Shown in pieces: positions 34,598 through 44,065 of a DNA stretch of 64,000 nt. The position numbers were made by a program, and so were the translations under genes. Every line of letters begins with the position of its first letter. The stretch's first letter is position 1. Below the pieces are notes generated by a model. That model made no database searches and was not told the DNA's origin. It saw nothing but the letters and a program-made list of their open reading frames with translations. The stretch is taken from contig NZ_OY760905.1 in assembly GCF_963664135.1 (NCBI RefSeq), positions 1,054,001 to 1,118,000 on the forward strand. The letters run 5' to 3'. This stretch comes from an uncultured Acetobacterium sp. (GTDB lineage Bacteria > Bacillota > Clostridia > Eubacteriales > Eubacteriaceae).

Positions 34598-35665
34598 CTA
34601 CTCCTTTTCTTTATTCTCTTCCAATCGAATATTTAAAACTAATGCCAGAGCGATCACACCGTAAACAATAAAGCTTCTGAAATATTCACCCAAAGCCACG
34701 TTATTAAATGAATTCATCCCGGCCAACGGCGATAAAATGAAGATGGCATGCATGATGACAACTCCAAACAAGGCCTGTCTGACTTTTGCTGATTTGATTG
34801 TCGCACCCCCGACTAACAAGGCGGCACAGGAAAAGGTATCTTCATTGAGATGTTCTGTATAAACATTTAATGATCCGATATTCTGGAGATAAATAAACTG
34901 GCCAATTCCCGCCAGAACAGTTGAAATCACAATCGCAATGATCCGCATCTGATCGACGTTGATCCCCGCCAACTCGGCTTTTGTCGCACTGAGACCCACG
35001 GTTTTAATATTCTGACCGAGGGGTGTTCTTGTGATGTAATAGACTAAAAAGGCAATCACCAAAATCATCAGGATCAGAAAAAAGGAAATGGGCGTTCCAC
35101 CGATTTGGAAAGTTCCATAACTATTAAAGAAATCCCGGTAGATTTTTAAATCCAACATGCTTTTCACCCCAATTCCCGAATCTAGGACAATATGTTCGTT
35201 GTTAACCGGAATGACGGTGCCAAAGCCAACTAAAAAGATCAACTGATAGATATAATTTGCCAGTAACCCAATCACGATGGAGGTAATCATCTCCCGCCCT
35301 TTAACGATATTCATGAGTTTGCCTAGCAGCAAGCCAATTAAGATATTAAAAATCAGTGTTAAACAAAATACCGTCAAGGCACCCGTTCCCGGAGACATAT
35401 TTGCATTTAAAACGATAATATAAGAAGCCTGGGCAGCCATCGCCCCAATAATAATCGAAAAGTTCAATCCCATTCCTGCCTGGATCGGTAAGATTAAGGC
35501 CAAGACTAAGACGCTGTTGCGAATAAAACGAACGGTCACTTGCTCTACTACAAAACCGGGGGTTACATCGGCTAAAAAATAACAGATGATCGCCAAAACA
35601 ACAAAGATCAGGGGGACAAGATGCTTTTCCTGGAAAACCACACCAGTATTTAACTTATTTTTCAT
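34598..35665 (-). CDS. ABC importer permease 2 (BPD_transp_2)
   Basis: A 355 aa polytopic permease of the branched-chain/nucleoside/ribose family. It has about ten hydrophobic segments, and the cytoplasmic coupling region reads TPLGQNIKTVGLSATKAELAGINVDQ. It pairs with the permease encoded just upstream, overlapping it by 11 bp (ATG inside the last codons, SD AGGTG). A second ATG three codons upstream is possible. Last gene of the four-gene importer operon. Substrate unknown. Confidence 0.87.
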   Translation of the reverse strand: MKNKLNTGVVFQEKHLVPLIFVVLAIICYFLADVTPGFVVEQVTVRFIRNSVLVLALILPIQAGMGLNFSIIIGAMAAQASYIIVLNANMSPGTGALTVFCLTLIFNILIGLLLGKLMNIVKGREMITSIVIGLLANYIYQLIFLVGFGTVIPVNNEHIVLDSGIGVKSMLDLKIYRDFFNSYGTFQIGGTPISFFLILMILVIAFLVYYITRTPLGQNIKTVGLSATKAELAGINVDQMRIIAIVISTVLAGIGQFIYLQNIGSLNVYTEHLNEDTFSCAALLVGGATIKSAKVRQALFGVVIMHAIFILSPLAGMNSFNNVALGEYFRSFIVYGVIALALVLNIRLEENKEKE

Positions 35666-36695
35666 CGTGAGCACCTGTTTTTCTTTGATTCAAAAAAGCA
35701 TAGAGAATGATCCCATTGGTGATAATCATCCGGACAATTTCCGCCATCTGCGGAACTAACAAGCTGTTTGCTATCGGAGCGGACAGCAGAAAAATCGTCT
35801 GATAGAGGTATGTTCCCAAAACAGCCTGAAAGACAGTGGCTCTTTTTCCGGTACATCCGCCCACTAAGATTGCTGAAATTGCCGGAAATGCAAATGCTCC
35901 CGGGCCCCCATAAAGCTCAACAAAACCATAAGACTGGGCATAAACACAAATGCCGATACCAGCCAGGACAGTTGATAGAATCACCCCCAGGATGCGATTT
36001 GAATCGATTCCCAATCCCGATAATTTGCAAAATACCTCATTTGATCCAATGGCAATCAGGGCTTTCCCTTTCTTAGTTTTAAAAAACAGCACGATTATCA
36101 CCGCAATTATAATATAAAAAAATAACAGTCCCAAGGGAATCTCAATGGCTCCAATCTTTACGACAAATAACTGATCCAATACCTTACCAAAGTAATTTTC
36201 CAGACTGATTTTTGGTCTTAAGCCACTACCACTAATGGGATACAGCATTTCCCGATTGGTAAAAGGTGCCACGGTCCAGAAAAAGTTCATTAAGGGAATA
36301 AAGGAGAACCCGATAAAAATTGCGGCAATATCTTCTTTTCCCTTGACTCGGTTTAATATTTTTCCATATAAAAAGCCCAAAACAATTGAAATCGGTATTG
36401 AGATGAGAACCGCTGCTAAAAAGCCAGCTATTCCATCCATTCTTAACTGAATTGCCATGCACATGCCAATTAAACCGGCAGTAATCCCGACGGAACTCCC
36501 GAAGTTCAAACCAACCCCGGCATTGATCATGGGAATTAATGCCAATACAAATATGCCGTTCATGGCAAATTTTACCAGTGAGCCACTGATTAATTCGGCC
36601 ATATTATAATTCAGGGTCGCAGCAATTATAAATAGCAGCAGCATAAAACTGCCGATGATGATCTGTGGCAAGGAACGTTGTATTTTTTTACTCAT
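35655..36695 (-). CDS. ABC importer permease 1 (BPD_transp_2)
   Basis: A 346 aa permease with about ten helices. The coupling segment is KKGKALIAIGSNEVFCKLSGLGIDSNR. NAGVGLNFGSSVGITAGLIG is typical of the BmpA/YufP-like permease branch. It overlaps the ATPase gene by 8 bp and the second permease by 11 bp, so the four importer genes are one transcript. Confidence 0.87.
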   Translation of the reverse strand: MSKKIQRSLPQIIIGSFMLLLFIIAATLNYNMAELISGSLVKFAMNGIFVLALIPMINAGVGLNFGSSVGITAGLIGMCMAIQLRMDGIAGFLAAVLISIPISIVLGFLYGKILNRVKGKEDIAAIFIGFSFIPLMNFFWTVAPFTNREMLYPISGSGLRPKISLENYFGKVLDQLFVVKIGAIEIPLGLLFFYIIIAVIIVLFFKTKKGKALIAIGSNEVFCKLSGLGIDSNRILGVILSTVLAGIGICVYAQSYGFVELYGGPGAFAFPAISAILVGGCTGKRATVFQAVLGTYLYQTIFLLSAPIANSLLVPQMAEIVRMIITNGIILYAFLNQRKTGAHDEK

Positions 36696-38256
36696 AATTC
36701 AGCTCCCCGGTCAACGCCAACGCAACGGTCTCTTCCGAAGCCTCAGCATCCAGGATCCCAGATAATTTACCTTCACACAGTACAACAATCCGATCGCAAA
36801 TCCGTTTCAGTTCGTCGATTTCACTTGAAGCAACGAGAATCGTCATGCCCCGCTCCCGGTTCATTTCCACAATCATTTCCAGAATTTTTTCCTTGGCGCC
36901 GATATCGATTCCCCGGGTTGGTTCCATAACAATCAGAATTTCAGGATCCATTGCTGCTGCTCTGGCGATACAAATCTTTTGCTGATTACCGCCGCTTAAT
37001 TCCCTGACCTTTTGTTTCGGACTGGTACATTTGATGTTGAGTTTTGCGATCTGTTCTTTGACATAGGGTTCAACTGTTTTCATGTTTTCAACAGAAAACA
37101 GCTTCAAGATCTTCTTATTGAATTTATCCTTTAATTGAAAACTCGAGAAGACCATATTGTATTCAACTGATTCTTCCATCATCAAACCCATTTCTTTCCG
37201 ATCATCCGGCAGTAAAAACAATCCTTTTTCAATAGCATCCGGGATGGTATTATTTTTCTTTTTACCCGCTACAAAAATTTCGCCGGTTGTCGGATAGTAG
37301 CCAATGATGCCATAACACAATGCAGCTTTCCCATGCCCGGAAAGGCTGGTAATTCCCAGAATCTCCTTTTTCTTCACCGTTAAGCTTAATCCCTGAATGC
37401 ATTCTTCGGGAGACTTAACCGAAAAATTCTGGAGTGTTAAAATCGTTTCTTCACTGGTACAACTTTTTGTTCTGATCATTTGATCGATTTCAGCGCCAAT
37501 CATCTCTTTTGCCAGCAGCTCGATAGACATTTCCTGACGATCATACGTTGAAACCAATCGTCCATCACGCAGCACCGATACCTTATCACATAGACTGCAT
37601 ACTTCGTGTAAACGGTGGGAGCAAAAAAAGATGGAAACCCCGGTATTAGCCAGTTCTTTAATGATTTTCATCAGGATAACTGAATCTTCAGTATTTAACG
37701 TTGCTGTTGGTTCATCCAGCAGCAGCAGCTTCAAATCATCCGTGTTAATTGCTCTGGCTATTTCCACAAATTGTTTGGTATTGACGGATAAATTCTTCGC
37801 TAAAAGAGAAACATCGATGTCAAACCCCAAATTCTTTAATGTACTGCTTGCCAATGCTTTATTTTCTTTGTCATCTAAATATGAAATCTTCTGAAACCGA
37901 GAGTATTTATTTTTGTTAATCGTTTTTTCTTTATTCAAATTAATATTTTCGTATACGCTCAATTCCGGAATCAACATGAATTCCTGGTGAATCATACCGA
38001 TGCCATTTTTTATTGCATCTTGAGTATTGGCTATTTCGATGGTTCTGTTTTCTATTTTGATTTGACCTGAAAATCCGCCAGTATCTGAAATAACACGATT
38101 TCCAAATAAAATATTCATCAACGTACTTTTTCCAGATCCATTTACCCCGACCAATCCGTAAATTTCGCCTTTTTTGATCGAGAAATCCACATGATCCAAA
38201 GCATTCTGACTCCCAAATTTCTTACTGAGGTCTTGTATATTGATATAATCATCCAT
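36688..38256 (-). CDS. ABC importer ATPase with two nucleotide-binding domains
   Basis: A 522 aa tandem ATPase of the RbsA/MglA/YufO type. The first domain has Walker A GVNGSGKST, Walker B LLLLDEPTATL, and a degenerate signature LSVNTKQFVEIARA. The second has a degenerate Walker A (SGHGKAAL), a canonical signature LSGGNQQKICIARA, and MEPTRGID in place of the usual DEPTRGID. Such asymmetric pairs are common in this group. Start set at the ATG at 38256 with GGGAGAC six bases upstream; the longer upstream frame reads through the intergenic hairpins. Confidence 0.9.
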   Translation of the reverse strand: MDDYINIQDLSKKFGSQNALDHVDFSIKKGEIYGLVGVNGSGKSTLMNILFGNRVISDTGGFSGQIKIENRTIEIANTQDAIKNGIGMIHQEFMLIPELSVYENINLNKEKTINKNKYSRFQKISYLDDKENKALASSTLKNLGFDIDVSLLAKNLSVNTKQFVEIARAINTDDLKLLLLDEPTATLNTEDSVILMKIIKELANTGVSIFFCSHRLHEVCSLCDKVSVLRDGRLVSTYDRQEMSIELLAKEMIGAEIDQMIRTKSCTSEETILTLQNFSVKSPEECIQGLSLTVKKKEILGITSLSGHGKAALCYGIIGYYPTTGEIFVAGKKKNNTIPDAIEKGLFLLPDDRKEMGLMMEESVEYNMVFSSFQLKDKFNKKILKLFSVENMKTVEPYVKEQIAKLNIKCTSPKQKVRELSGGNQQKICIARAAAMDPEILIVMEPTRGIDIGAKEKILEMIVEMNRERGMTILVASSEIDELKRICDRIVVLCEGKLSGILDAEASEETVALALTGELNYE

Positions 38257-38284
38257 GTTTTTTGTCTCCCTACCACCAAGATAT

Positions 38285-38359
38285 AAAAAAATCCTCACTA
38301 GCATCGTGAGGAAAAGGTTTTTTAGATGAATTAAGAGATTGCTCAAACGAGCAATCTCT
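38285..38359 (-). other. Two stem-loops between the binding-protein and ATPase genes
   Basis: AGAGATTGCTC-AAAC-GAGCAATCTCT (38334-38359) is a perfect 11-bp hairpin. TCCTCAC...GTGAGGA (38292-38312) is followed on the minus strand by a run of seven Ts, i.e. a terminator-like structure. Together they probably let most transcripts stop after the binding-protein gene and protect its mRNA. Confidence 0.7.
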
Positions 38360-38369
38360 CGATACTATT

Positions 38370-39509
38370 TTAATAGAAAATAGAATCCATAATCATAACA
38401 AAATAATTATCATAGGTTTTACCATTGCTATTTAGTTTTTCATAGCTCACTTCAATCCCGAATTTGTCTTTGGTCAGTTGATCCAATGCGGCCGGATCTT
38501 TCGCATCGAAATCTGGATTTTCAATCATTTCCATGGCTAGATAAACAGCAAACTCCGGCATGTAAACAGTGACTGGAATCGGCCATCCTGACAATCTTCC
38601 GGTCATTCCTTTTTCAGCTACCTTTTTAGTGATCATTTCATTGATCTTATCGTAATTTGTTCCGTCCTCTTCAGATATTTCAAGCCCCAATACGGTTGGA
38701 TAGGCCTGTGTTGGCGTCGGACAACACTGTTCTGCCACAATGAAACCTTCTTTCATTGCTTCATCCAAAATCACATCGTACATCGGACAATTGCTTCCAA
38801 ATATATTGGTATCTTTTCCATATTTAGCAATTTGTCTGGGAATATCTTCTCGCAAGAATTGCTGCATGGCTTCAACACTGTCCCCTGTCTGGGGATCCGG
38901 GGTGACGACCTCAACCCATTCCATTCCAAGCGACTGGCATGTTTGTTTCATCATATCTTTTCTGGCTGCTATTAATGGTTTTGATAAATGAGTCGGGAAA
39001 GAATAGTGGATAAATGTTTTGGCACCCATCTGTTTTGCTTTGGTCGGAATCGTTTCGCCACGCTTAATCCAATTGGTATCCAGGTTGATATCAATATATT
39101 TTGACATCATTTCCGGTTCGTCATAAATTGGTGCTGTAATCGTGATGATATCCGGATTTTTTTCTTTAATTTGTTGGAATGCCGGGATCAAACCAGCTTG
39201 GCCGGAAGAAACAATCACTGCTTTCATTTTAGGATCATCTGCTGCTGAGACAATCGTACTGATGCAGGTTTCAATTTCATCTTCAAAATTTTCTGGTAGC
39301 GTCAGATGCGTTACAACATCAGGGTACTCTTTTGCCATTGCTTCCCCTGCTCTAAACTCATCTTCACTTGTTGAAAGGGTCGGTGTCACAATGGCAATGT
39401 GATAGTCATTCTCTGAACTGCCCGACTTACCATTTACACCGCTGCAACCCATAAATAAGGTGCTAATCATGATTAAACACATCACTAAACTAAACAACTT
39501 CTTTTTCAA
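38370..39509 (-). CDS. DUF3798 substrate-binding lipoprotein
   Basis: A 379 aa extracytoplasmic binding protein. The signal peptide ends in lipobox LFMGC, with the lipidated cysteine near residue 22. The mature part has a periplasmic-binding-protein-like fold starting YHIAIVTPTLSTSEDEFRAG, consistent with DUF3798. First gene of the importer operon; two hairpins separate it from the ATPase gene. It is divergent from the double-cubane reductase gene, and the shared control region suggests that its substrate is related to that enzyme. SD AAGGAG before the ATG. Confidence 0.82.
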   Translation of the reverse strand: MKKKLFSLVMCLIMISTLFMGCSGVNGKSGSSENDYHIAIVTPTLSTSEDEFRAGEAMAKEYPDVVTHLTLPENFEDEIETCISTIVSAADDPKMKAVIVSSGQAGLIPAFQQIKEKNPDIITITAPIYDEPEMMSKYIDINLDTNWIKRGETIPTKAKQMGAKTFIHYSFPTHLSKPLIAARKDMMKQTCQSLGMEWVEVVTPDPQTGDSVEAMQQFLREDIPRQIAKYGKDTNIFGSNCPMYDVILDEAMKEGFIVAEQCCPTPTQAYPTVLGLEISEEDGTNYDKINEMITKKVAEKGMTGRLSGWPIPVTVYMPEFAVYLAMEMIENPDFDAKDPAALDQLTKDKFGIEVSYEKLNSNGKTYDNYFVMIMDSIFY

Positions 39510-39542
39510 TGTTTTTCTTTCTCCTTAAAATTCCCATATAAT

Positions 39543-39609
39543 CTGTGCGCACAGTTATATTATTCTATCTTACTCTACAAACAAGATCAATGGATTACAC
39601 ATTCCATTG
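39543..39609 (-). promoter_or_regulatory. Promoter and palindromic operators of the DUF3798 importer operon
   Basis: Minus-strand -35 TTGATC (39585-39590) and -10 TAGAAT (39562-39567) have a 17-bp spacer. A perfect 12-bp palindrome CTGTGCGCACAG (39543-39554) sits at the predicted start site, and CAATGGA/TCCATTG (39588-39609, 8-nt spacer) covers the -35. TCCATTGT recurs at 39661-39668. No regulator gene is adjacent. Confidence 0.6.
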
Positions 39610-39760
39610 TGTTATAACATCGTCCTGAATATTCTTTTGTTTTATAGCTTTTTATCGTTATCCATTGTAAAAACGTTGATGTGACGGGAAACTGAGCAAA
39701 TTTGCGGTGAATTTTTCATATCAATTATATTTATCCCACCAGTTTCGAAGATCAACTTTA

Positions 39761-39790
39761 TTGACATTCATTTGTTACTCAACATATACT
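39761..39790 (+). promoter_or_regulatory. Sigma-A promoter of the double-cubane reductase gene
   Basis: Consensus -35 TTGACA (39761-39766), 18-bp spacer, -10 TATACT (39785-39790), 34 bp before the ATG at 39824. Confidence 0.8.
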
Positions 39791-39823
39791 ATGATCATTA
39801 TTCAAAAGAAAGGAATTCATATT

Positions 39824-40972
39824 ATGTCAAATCTACCTGAAAAATTCGAGACATTTGATGAAATCAAAAAAAAGGGGTTTATTGAACTTAAAGCAGAAAA
39901 AGATAGCGGAAAAAACGTTGTCGGTATTTTCTGTTCTTATACACCGGTTGAACTGATCATAGCCATAGATGCCCATTTTGTCAGTCTCTGCGGCGGTGAT
40001 GATGCCAGCATCTCTGCTGCTGAAAAATATTTACCCAAAACCCTATGCCCACTGATTAAATCCAGCTATGGCCTGGCCATTACTGATTCATGTCCCTATT
40101 TCTACTTTTCCGATGCCATCTTGGCGGAAACAACCTGTGATGGTAAGAAGAAAATGTACGAGCTGCTTGGCGAGATAAAACCGACCCATGTCATGCACCT
40201 TCCCCAAAGCCAAACCGCCCCCTTGGCCATTGAATCCTGGACCGAAGAAATGAAACAAACTGCAACCTTCCTTGAGCAACAGTTTGGTCGAGCCATAACC
40301 ACCGAATCCCTCCGACAGGCAATTATTGAACGTAATCGGGTTCGAAAAGCACTCTTGCAACTTTACGAAGTGGCCGCCTTAGTACCATCGCCGGTTTCGG
40401 GCTATGAACTCTCCAGTGTGGTTGAGTCCACGGATTTTCATTTTACTGACGACGATGTTGTGGCCGGTCTTAATCGCAAAATTGACGAATTTCTTGCTCG
40501 TTACGTCCCCCCAAATCCAGACGCAAAAAAAAGACCCCGATTGATGATTACCGGGTGTCCCATTGGCGGCTGTCGGGAGAAAATCCTCAAAGCCGTTGAA
40601 GATTTAGGGGCCGATGTTGTGGCTTTTGACAGTTGCAGCGGACCCCGAACCCAAAAAGTTTTGGTCGATGAAACCATGGATCCTTATCAGGCGCTGGCTG
40701 AAAAATATCTACTGATAAATTGTTCGGTGATGTCGCCCAATCATGGGCGTTTTGAAGATATGAAAGAAATGCTGGAACACTACCAGGTTGATGGGGTGAT
40801 TGAGCTGATTCTTCATGGCTGCCATACTTTTGCGGTTGAAGCTTACTATACAAAGAAATTCGTTACTGAAACCATGGCGCTTCCCTATATTTGCATCGAT
40901 GCCGATTTTTCTACTTCAGATGCCGGTCAAATAAAGACCCGATTGGAAGCATTTTTAGAAATATTGCAATAA
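39824..40972 (+). CDS. Double-cubane-cluster-type anaerobic reductase (HgdB/BcrC superfamily)
   Basis: A 382 aa stand-alone member of the 2-hydroxyacyl-CoA dehydratase superfamily. Cysteines that could ligate iron-sulfur clusters are C37, C56, C75, C90, C105, C245, C250, C271, C300 and C333. Recognisable segments are GIFCSYTPVELI, TLCPLIK, DSCPYFY, TGCPIGGCREK and ELILHGCHTF. Members of the stand-alone type contain a [4Fe-4S]-S-[4Fe-4S] double cubane and, with an ATP-driven activator, reduce small molecules at very low potential; the physiological substrate is unknown. The start at 39824 has GAAAGGA; an upstream ATG at 39707 overlaps the promoter. It faces a dedicated-looking ABC importer. 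An activase remnant lies 1.2 kb downstream. Confidence 0.85.
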   Translation: MSNLPEKFETFDEIKKKGFIELKAEKDSGKNVVGIFCSYTPVELIIAIDAHFVSLCGGDDASISAAEKYLPKTLCPLIKSSYGLAITDSCPYFYFSDAILAETTCDGKKKMYELLGEIKPTHVMHLPQSQTAPLAIESWTEEMKQTATFLEQQFGRAITTESLRQAIIERNRVRKALLQLYEVAALVPSPVSGYELSSVVESTDFHFTDDDVVAGLNRKIDEFLARYVPPNPDAKKRPRLMITGCPIGGCREKILKAVEDLGADVVAFDSCSGPRTQKVLVDETMDPYQALAEKYLLINCSVMSPNHGRFEDMKEMLEHYQVDGVIELILHGCHTFAVEAYYTKKFVTETMALPYICIDADFSTSDAGQIKTRLEAFLEILQ

Positions 40973-41050
40973 TAAGATAAACATTATTAGTAAATCTCCG
41001 TAATATAAAGTATCTATTGGCAGCATTAATACTATTCTTTTCTTATTTTA

Positions 41051-42220
41051 TTACATAATCGCTTCCAATGCTTCCAGGCAATACTCAACCTCGTCACTTG
41101 TATTGAAGTGTCCTAATGATAAGCGAATGGTTCCGCCCGGATAGGTTTTCAATGATTGATGTGCCAATGGGGCACAATGAAGACCTACCCGTGTCATGAT
41201 TCCAAATTTTTGATCCAGTTCAAAGGCGATCACTGCATTATCTTTTTTGGTACTCACCAGCGAGATCACGGCGCTGCGCTTATTAATATCTGGTCTTCCA
41301 ATAAGTTCACATGCCTTGATCTGGTGAATCCCTAAAATCATTTTTTGTGTTAATGCCATTTCTTTTTCATAAATTTCACTTAAGCCAATTTCTCTCAAAT
41401 AGTCTAACGCTTTGGAAAGACCATAAATACCGGGTATTTTCAGGGTTCCCAATTCCAATTTATCTTGCAAAAATTCAGGCATTTCAAAACTCTTTGAAAA
41501 ACTTCCGGTGCCACCATGTAAAAGGCTTGAAATTTGCTGCGCCAAGTCATCGGTTATTACCATACCACCAATCCCTTGAGGACCCAACAAACCCTTATGC
41601 CCAGTGAAACACAAGGCATCAATCGGGGTTTTCATCATATTGATGGGAAATATTCCTGCCGTTTGAGCCGCATCCACCACAAATTTCAAACCGAAGTGTT
41701 GACAAATAGCAGACACTTCTTCAAGCGGTTGCACAGTTCCACAAACATTGGAGGCATGCGTCATGATGATGGCTTTCGTCTTTTTCGTAATCATTGGTTC
41801 GATTTTTTCCACTTCAAGTTTTCCCTGAAGATCGCAAGGGATGACATCAAAAGTGATCCCCTGTTCCCCCAAATAAAATAGTGGACGCATGACTGCATTA
41901 TGCTCCATCCCACTCACTAAGACGTGATCTCCAGGTCTTAGCAACCCTTTGATCACCAGGTTTAATACTTCTGTCACACTCGCAGTAAAAATCACATTCT
42001 TTGATGCATCATTACCATTATGGTAGCCAAATAGTTCAGCCAATTTTTTTCTGGTTTTAAAAACACAATCGGCTACTTCGTACCCCATTGATAGTTCCCT
42101 CTGCCAACATTACAACCACGAAATTCCTGATAGTCTGGCCATTGCACATCCAATTCCAGGTGCCTTCGGAAATGATGTGCTGGCATTATCAAAGTATACT
42201 TCTTTTTTTTCTTTGTTCAT
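41051..42220 (-). pseudogene. Frameshifted cysteine desulfurase / selenocysteine lyase
   Basis: Class V aminotransferase of NifS/CsdB type. The intact ATG at 42220 overlaps the activase stop (ATGA) and encodes VYFDNASTSFPKAPG, but the frame stops after GISWL. Frame two supplies FRGCNVGRGNYQ, and frame three begins SMGYEV and runs to 41051. The 345-codon open part keeps AAQTAG and the PLP lysine in FTGHKGLLGPQG, and HCAPLAHQ with the reactive cysteine. Two indels within about 60 bp of the N-terminus break the gene. An internal ATG at 42088 would make a protein lacking the first 40-odd residues, probably inactive. Confidence 0.75.
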
Positions 42221-42884
42221 ATCAATTTCTTTCTCTTCCAGCCGATTAAAGACGCCCCAATGGCGCCAGCATACTGCCCTAATGGATCGGTTTTAAGCGG
42301 TTTTTCAAGATAGCTTCCCAAAACAGTTGCCATTGTTTGCGAATTTGCAACCCCACCACTAAAAAATATTGTGTCTCCAAGGGGTAAGCGCTGTGCAAAA
42401 TGAGCTGTCCGTTTTGCAACTGAGTGGATCACACCTAATGCAATGTCAGCTGACGGCATATCTTTCGCCAACAGACTGATGACTTCACTTTCAGCAAATA
42501 CAGTACACATATTTGAAATATTCGCAGGATGATGCGACTTCACCTTCTCATCAATCTGGTTTAAATCAATTTCTAAAATACGCATCATGTTTTCAATAAA
42601 GCGTCCTGTGCCCGCTGCACATTTATCATTCATCAGAAAGTCAGATGCTCGTCGCGCCTGATTTAATTGAATTACCTTGCTATCCTGCCCCCCAATATCG
42701 ATGATTGCCTGGATATTAGGGTTAAGGAAGACGCAACCTTACGCATGGCAGGTAATCTCGGACACCTGATGATCGGCTTCAGGCCCTCTTCGCTTTGCGA
42801 ATTGGGAAGTTCCATCACATGCACCGGCTTAAACGCTCTGAGATACTCATACATTTTTTTCTTGCCATCAGATGATCTGCTCAT
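42217..42884 (-). pseudogene. Deletion fusion of a dehydratase-like fragment and an activase C-terminal half
   Basis: From 42884 the frame encodes DGKKKMYEYLRAFKPVHVME, closely matching residues 106-125 of the reductase at 39824-40972 (DGKKKMYELLGEIKPTHVMH). After SEEGLKP the homology switches frame to EADHQVSEITCHA, then an in-frame TAA (42739-42741), then a BadF/HgdC-type ATPase activator: IIDIGGQDSKVI, NDKCAAGTGRFIENM (with the [4Fe-4S] cysteine) and FFSGGVANSQ. The activator's N-terminal ATPase half and most of the dehydratase gene are missing. The ORF 42217-42633 alone would be a C-terminal fragment. Confidence 0.75.
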
Positions 42885-42892
42885 TAAACCAC

Positions 42893-43936
42893 TTATTTAT
42901 CTAAGTACAAATAAAATTCCTGTTTTTTTTCAACTTCGCCAATCATTTTTACGTAAACACCCAGGCTTTTACTTAATTCTGCTAATAAGTCATGACCTTG
43001 TTCCTTACTAATTGAGATGAGTAACCCTCCCGATGTTTGCGGGTCAAAAACAATATCTTCACCCAACGCTGATAGTTCTGAATAATAATGTTCCAGGCAA
43101 TGTTTACGATTATGATACGTACCTGATGGAACAATGCCCATATCGGCAAATTGTTCGGCCTCTGGCATAATGGGGAGCTTTGAATAATTCAAATGGATGG
43201 TCACATCACTGGCTTTAGCCATTTCCATGGCGTGCCCGCCCAGACCAAACCCGGTAATATCCGTACAGCCATGCACCTCATAATTTCCCATGATTTCGCA
43301 GGCCGTTTTATTCAGGGTTCGCATGGTATCAATCGCCAGTTGGCTGGAAGCCTTAGATGCAATCCCGGCCCGAACCGCTGAGTTGATGATCCCCAAACCA
43401 ATCGGTTTGGTTAGGATCAAAACATCTCCCGGTTTTACATGGCAATTCCCGCGGAGCTTTCCTGGTTCAACCAAGCCAGAAACGGAAAGACCGTATTTAG
43501 GCTCCATATCATCAATGGTGTGACCGCCGACTAAAAGCGTTCCTGCTTCAGAAATCTTATCCATCCCACCGCTTAGAATTTCGCGAAGAATATTGGGATC
43601 TTCACAAATGGGAAAGCATACGATATTTAATGCCGTTAGGGGTTTCCCGCCCATTGCATAAATATCACTTAATGAGTTAGCCGCCGCTATTTGACCAAAG
43701 ATATAAGGGTCATCGACTACCGGCGTAAAAAAATCCAACGTTTGAAGCAGAATTTGGTTTTCGTTAATTTGATAAGCAGCTGCATCATCCGAGTTTTCTA
43801 ATCCAATAATCAGTTTTTCATCCTTTTTCGGTAATAATCCTTCTAATACATCTGAAAGGACTCCCGGACCAAGCTTTGCAGCACAACCGCCATTACGAAC
43901 CATTTGCGTTAATGTCCGTCCTTCGTTTCTACTCAA
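42893..43936 (-). CDS. selD: Selenide, water dikinase
   Basis: Makes selenophosphate from selenide and ATP for selenocysteine, selenouridine or labile selenium cofactors. The 347 aa protein is intact: catalytic Cys18 and Lys21 in GGCAAKLGPG, the glycine-rich region DDAAAYQ, the DxxxMGG loop DIYAMGGKPLTALNIV, GGHTIDD, and TDITGFGLGGHAME. The catalytic position is a cysteine codon, not UGA. It begins with TTG after a perfect AGGAGG. It survives within an otherwise decayed cluster, as expected if the cell uses it elsewhere. Confidence 0.95.
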   Translation of the reverse strand: MSRNEGRTLTQMVRNGGCAAKLGPGVLSDVLEGLLPKKDEKLIIGLENSDDAAAYQINENQILLQTLDFFTPVVDDPYIFGQIAAANSLSDIYAMGGKPLTALNIVCFPICEDPNILREILSGGMDKISEAGTLLVGGHTIDDMEPKYGLSVSGLVEPGKLRGNCHVKPGDVLILTKPIGLGIINSAVRAGIASKASSQLAIDTMRTLNKTACEIMGNYEVHGCTDITGFGLGGHAMEMAKASDVTIHLNYSKLPIMPEAEQFADMGIVPSGTYHNRKHCLEHYYSELSALGEDIVFDPQTSGGLLISISKEQGHDLLAELSKSLGVYVKMIGEVEKKQEFYLYLDK

Positions 43937-44065
43937 AATTTACCTCCTGTAATTTATATAACATTTATTTTAATACTGATGAATCTAAAGAACTATTTTA
44001 ACTGCAATGTTTTTTTGCATTTTTTCTTATAAAGAGGGTTTTAGAAATGCTAACGACCAAACGTT

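Noticed and set aside
43883..43936. Selenocysteine at the SelD catalytic site
   Set aside because: The codon is an ordinary cysteine codon; no in-frame UGA is present.
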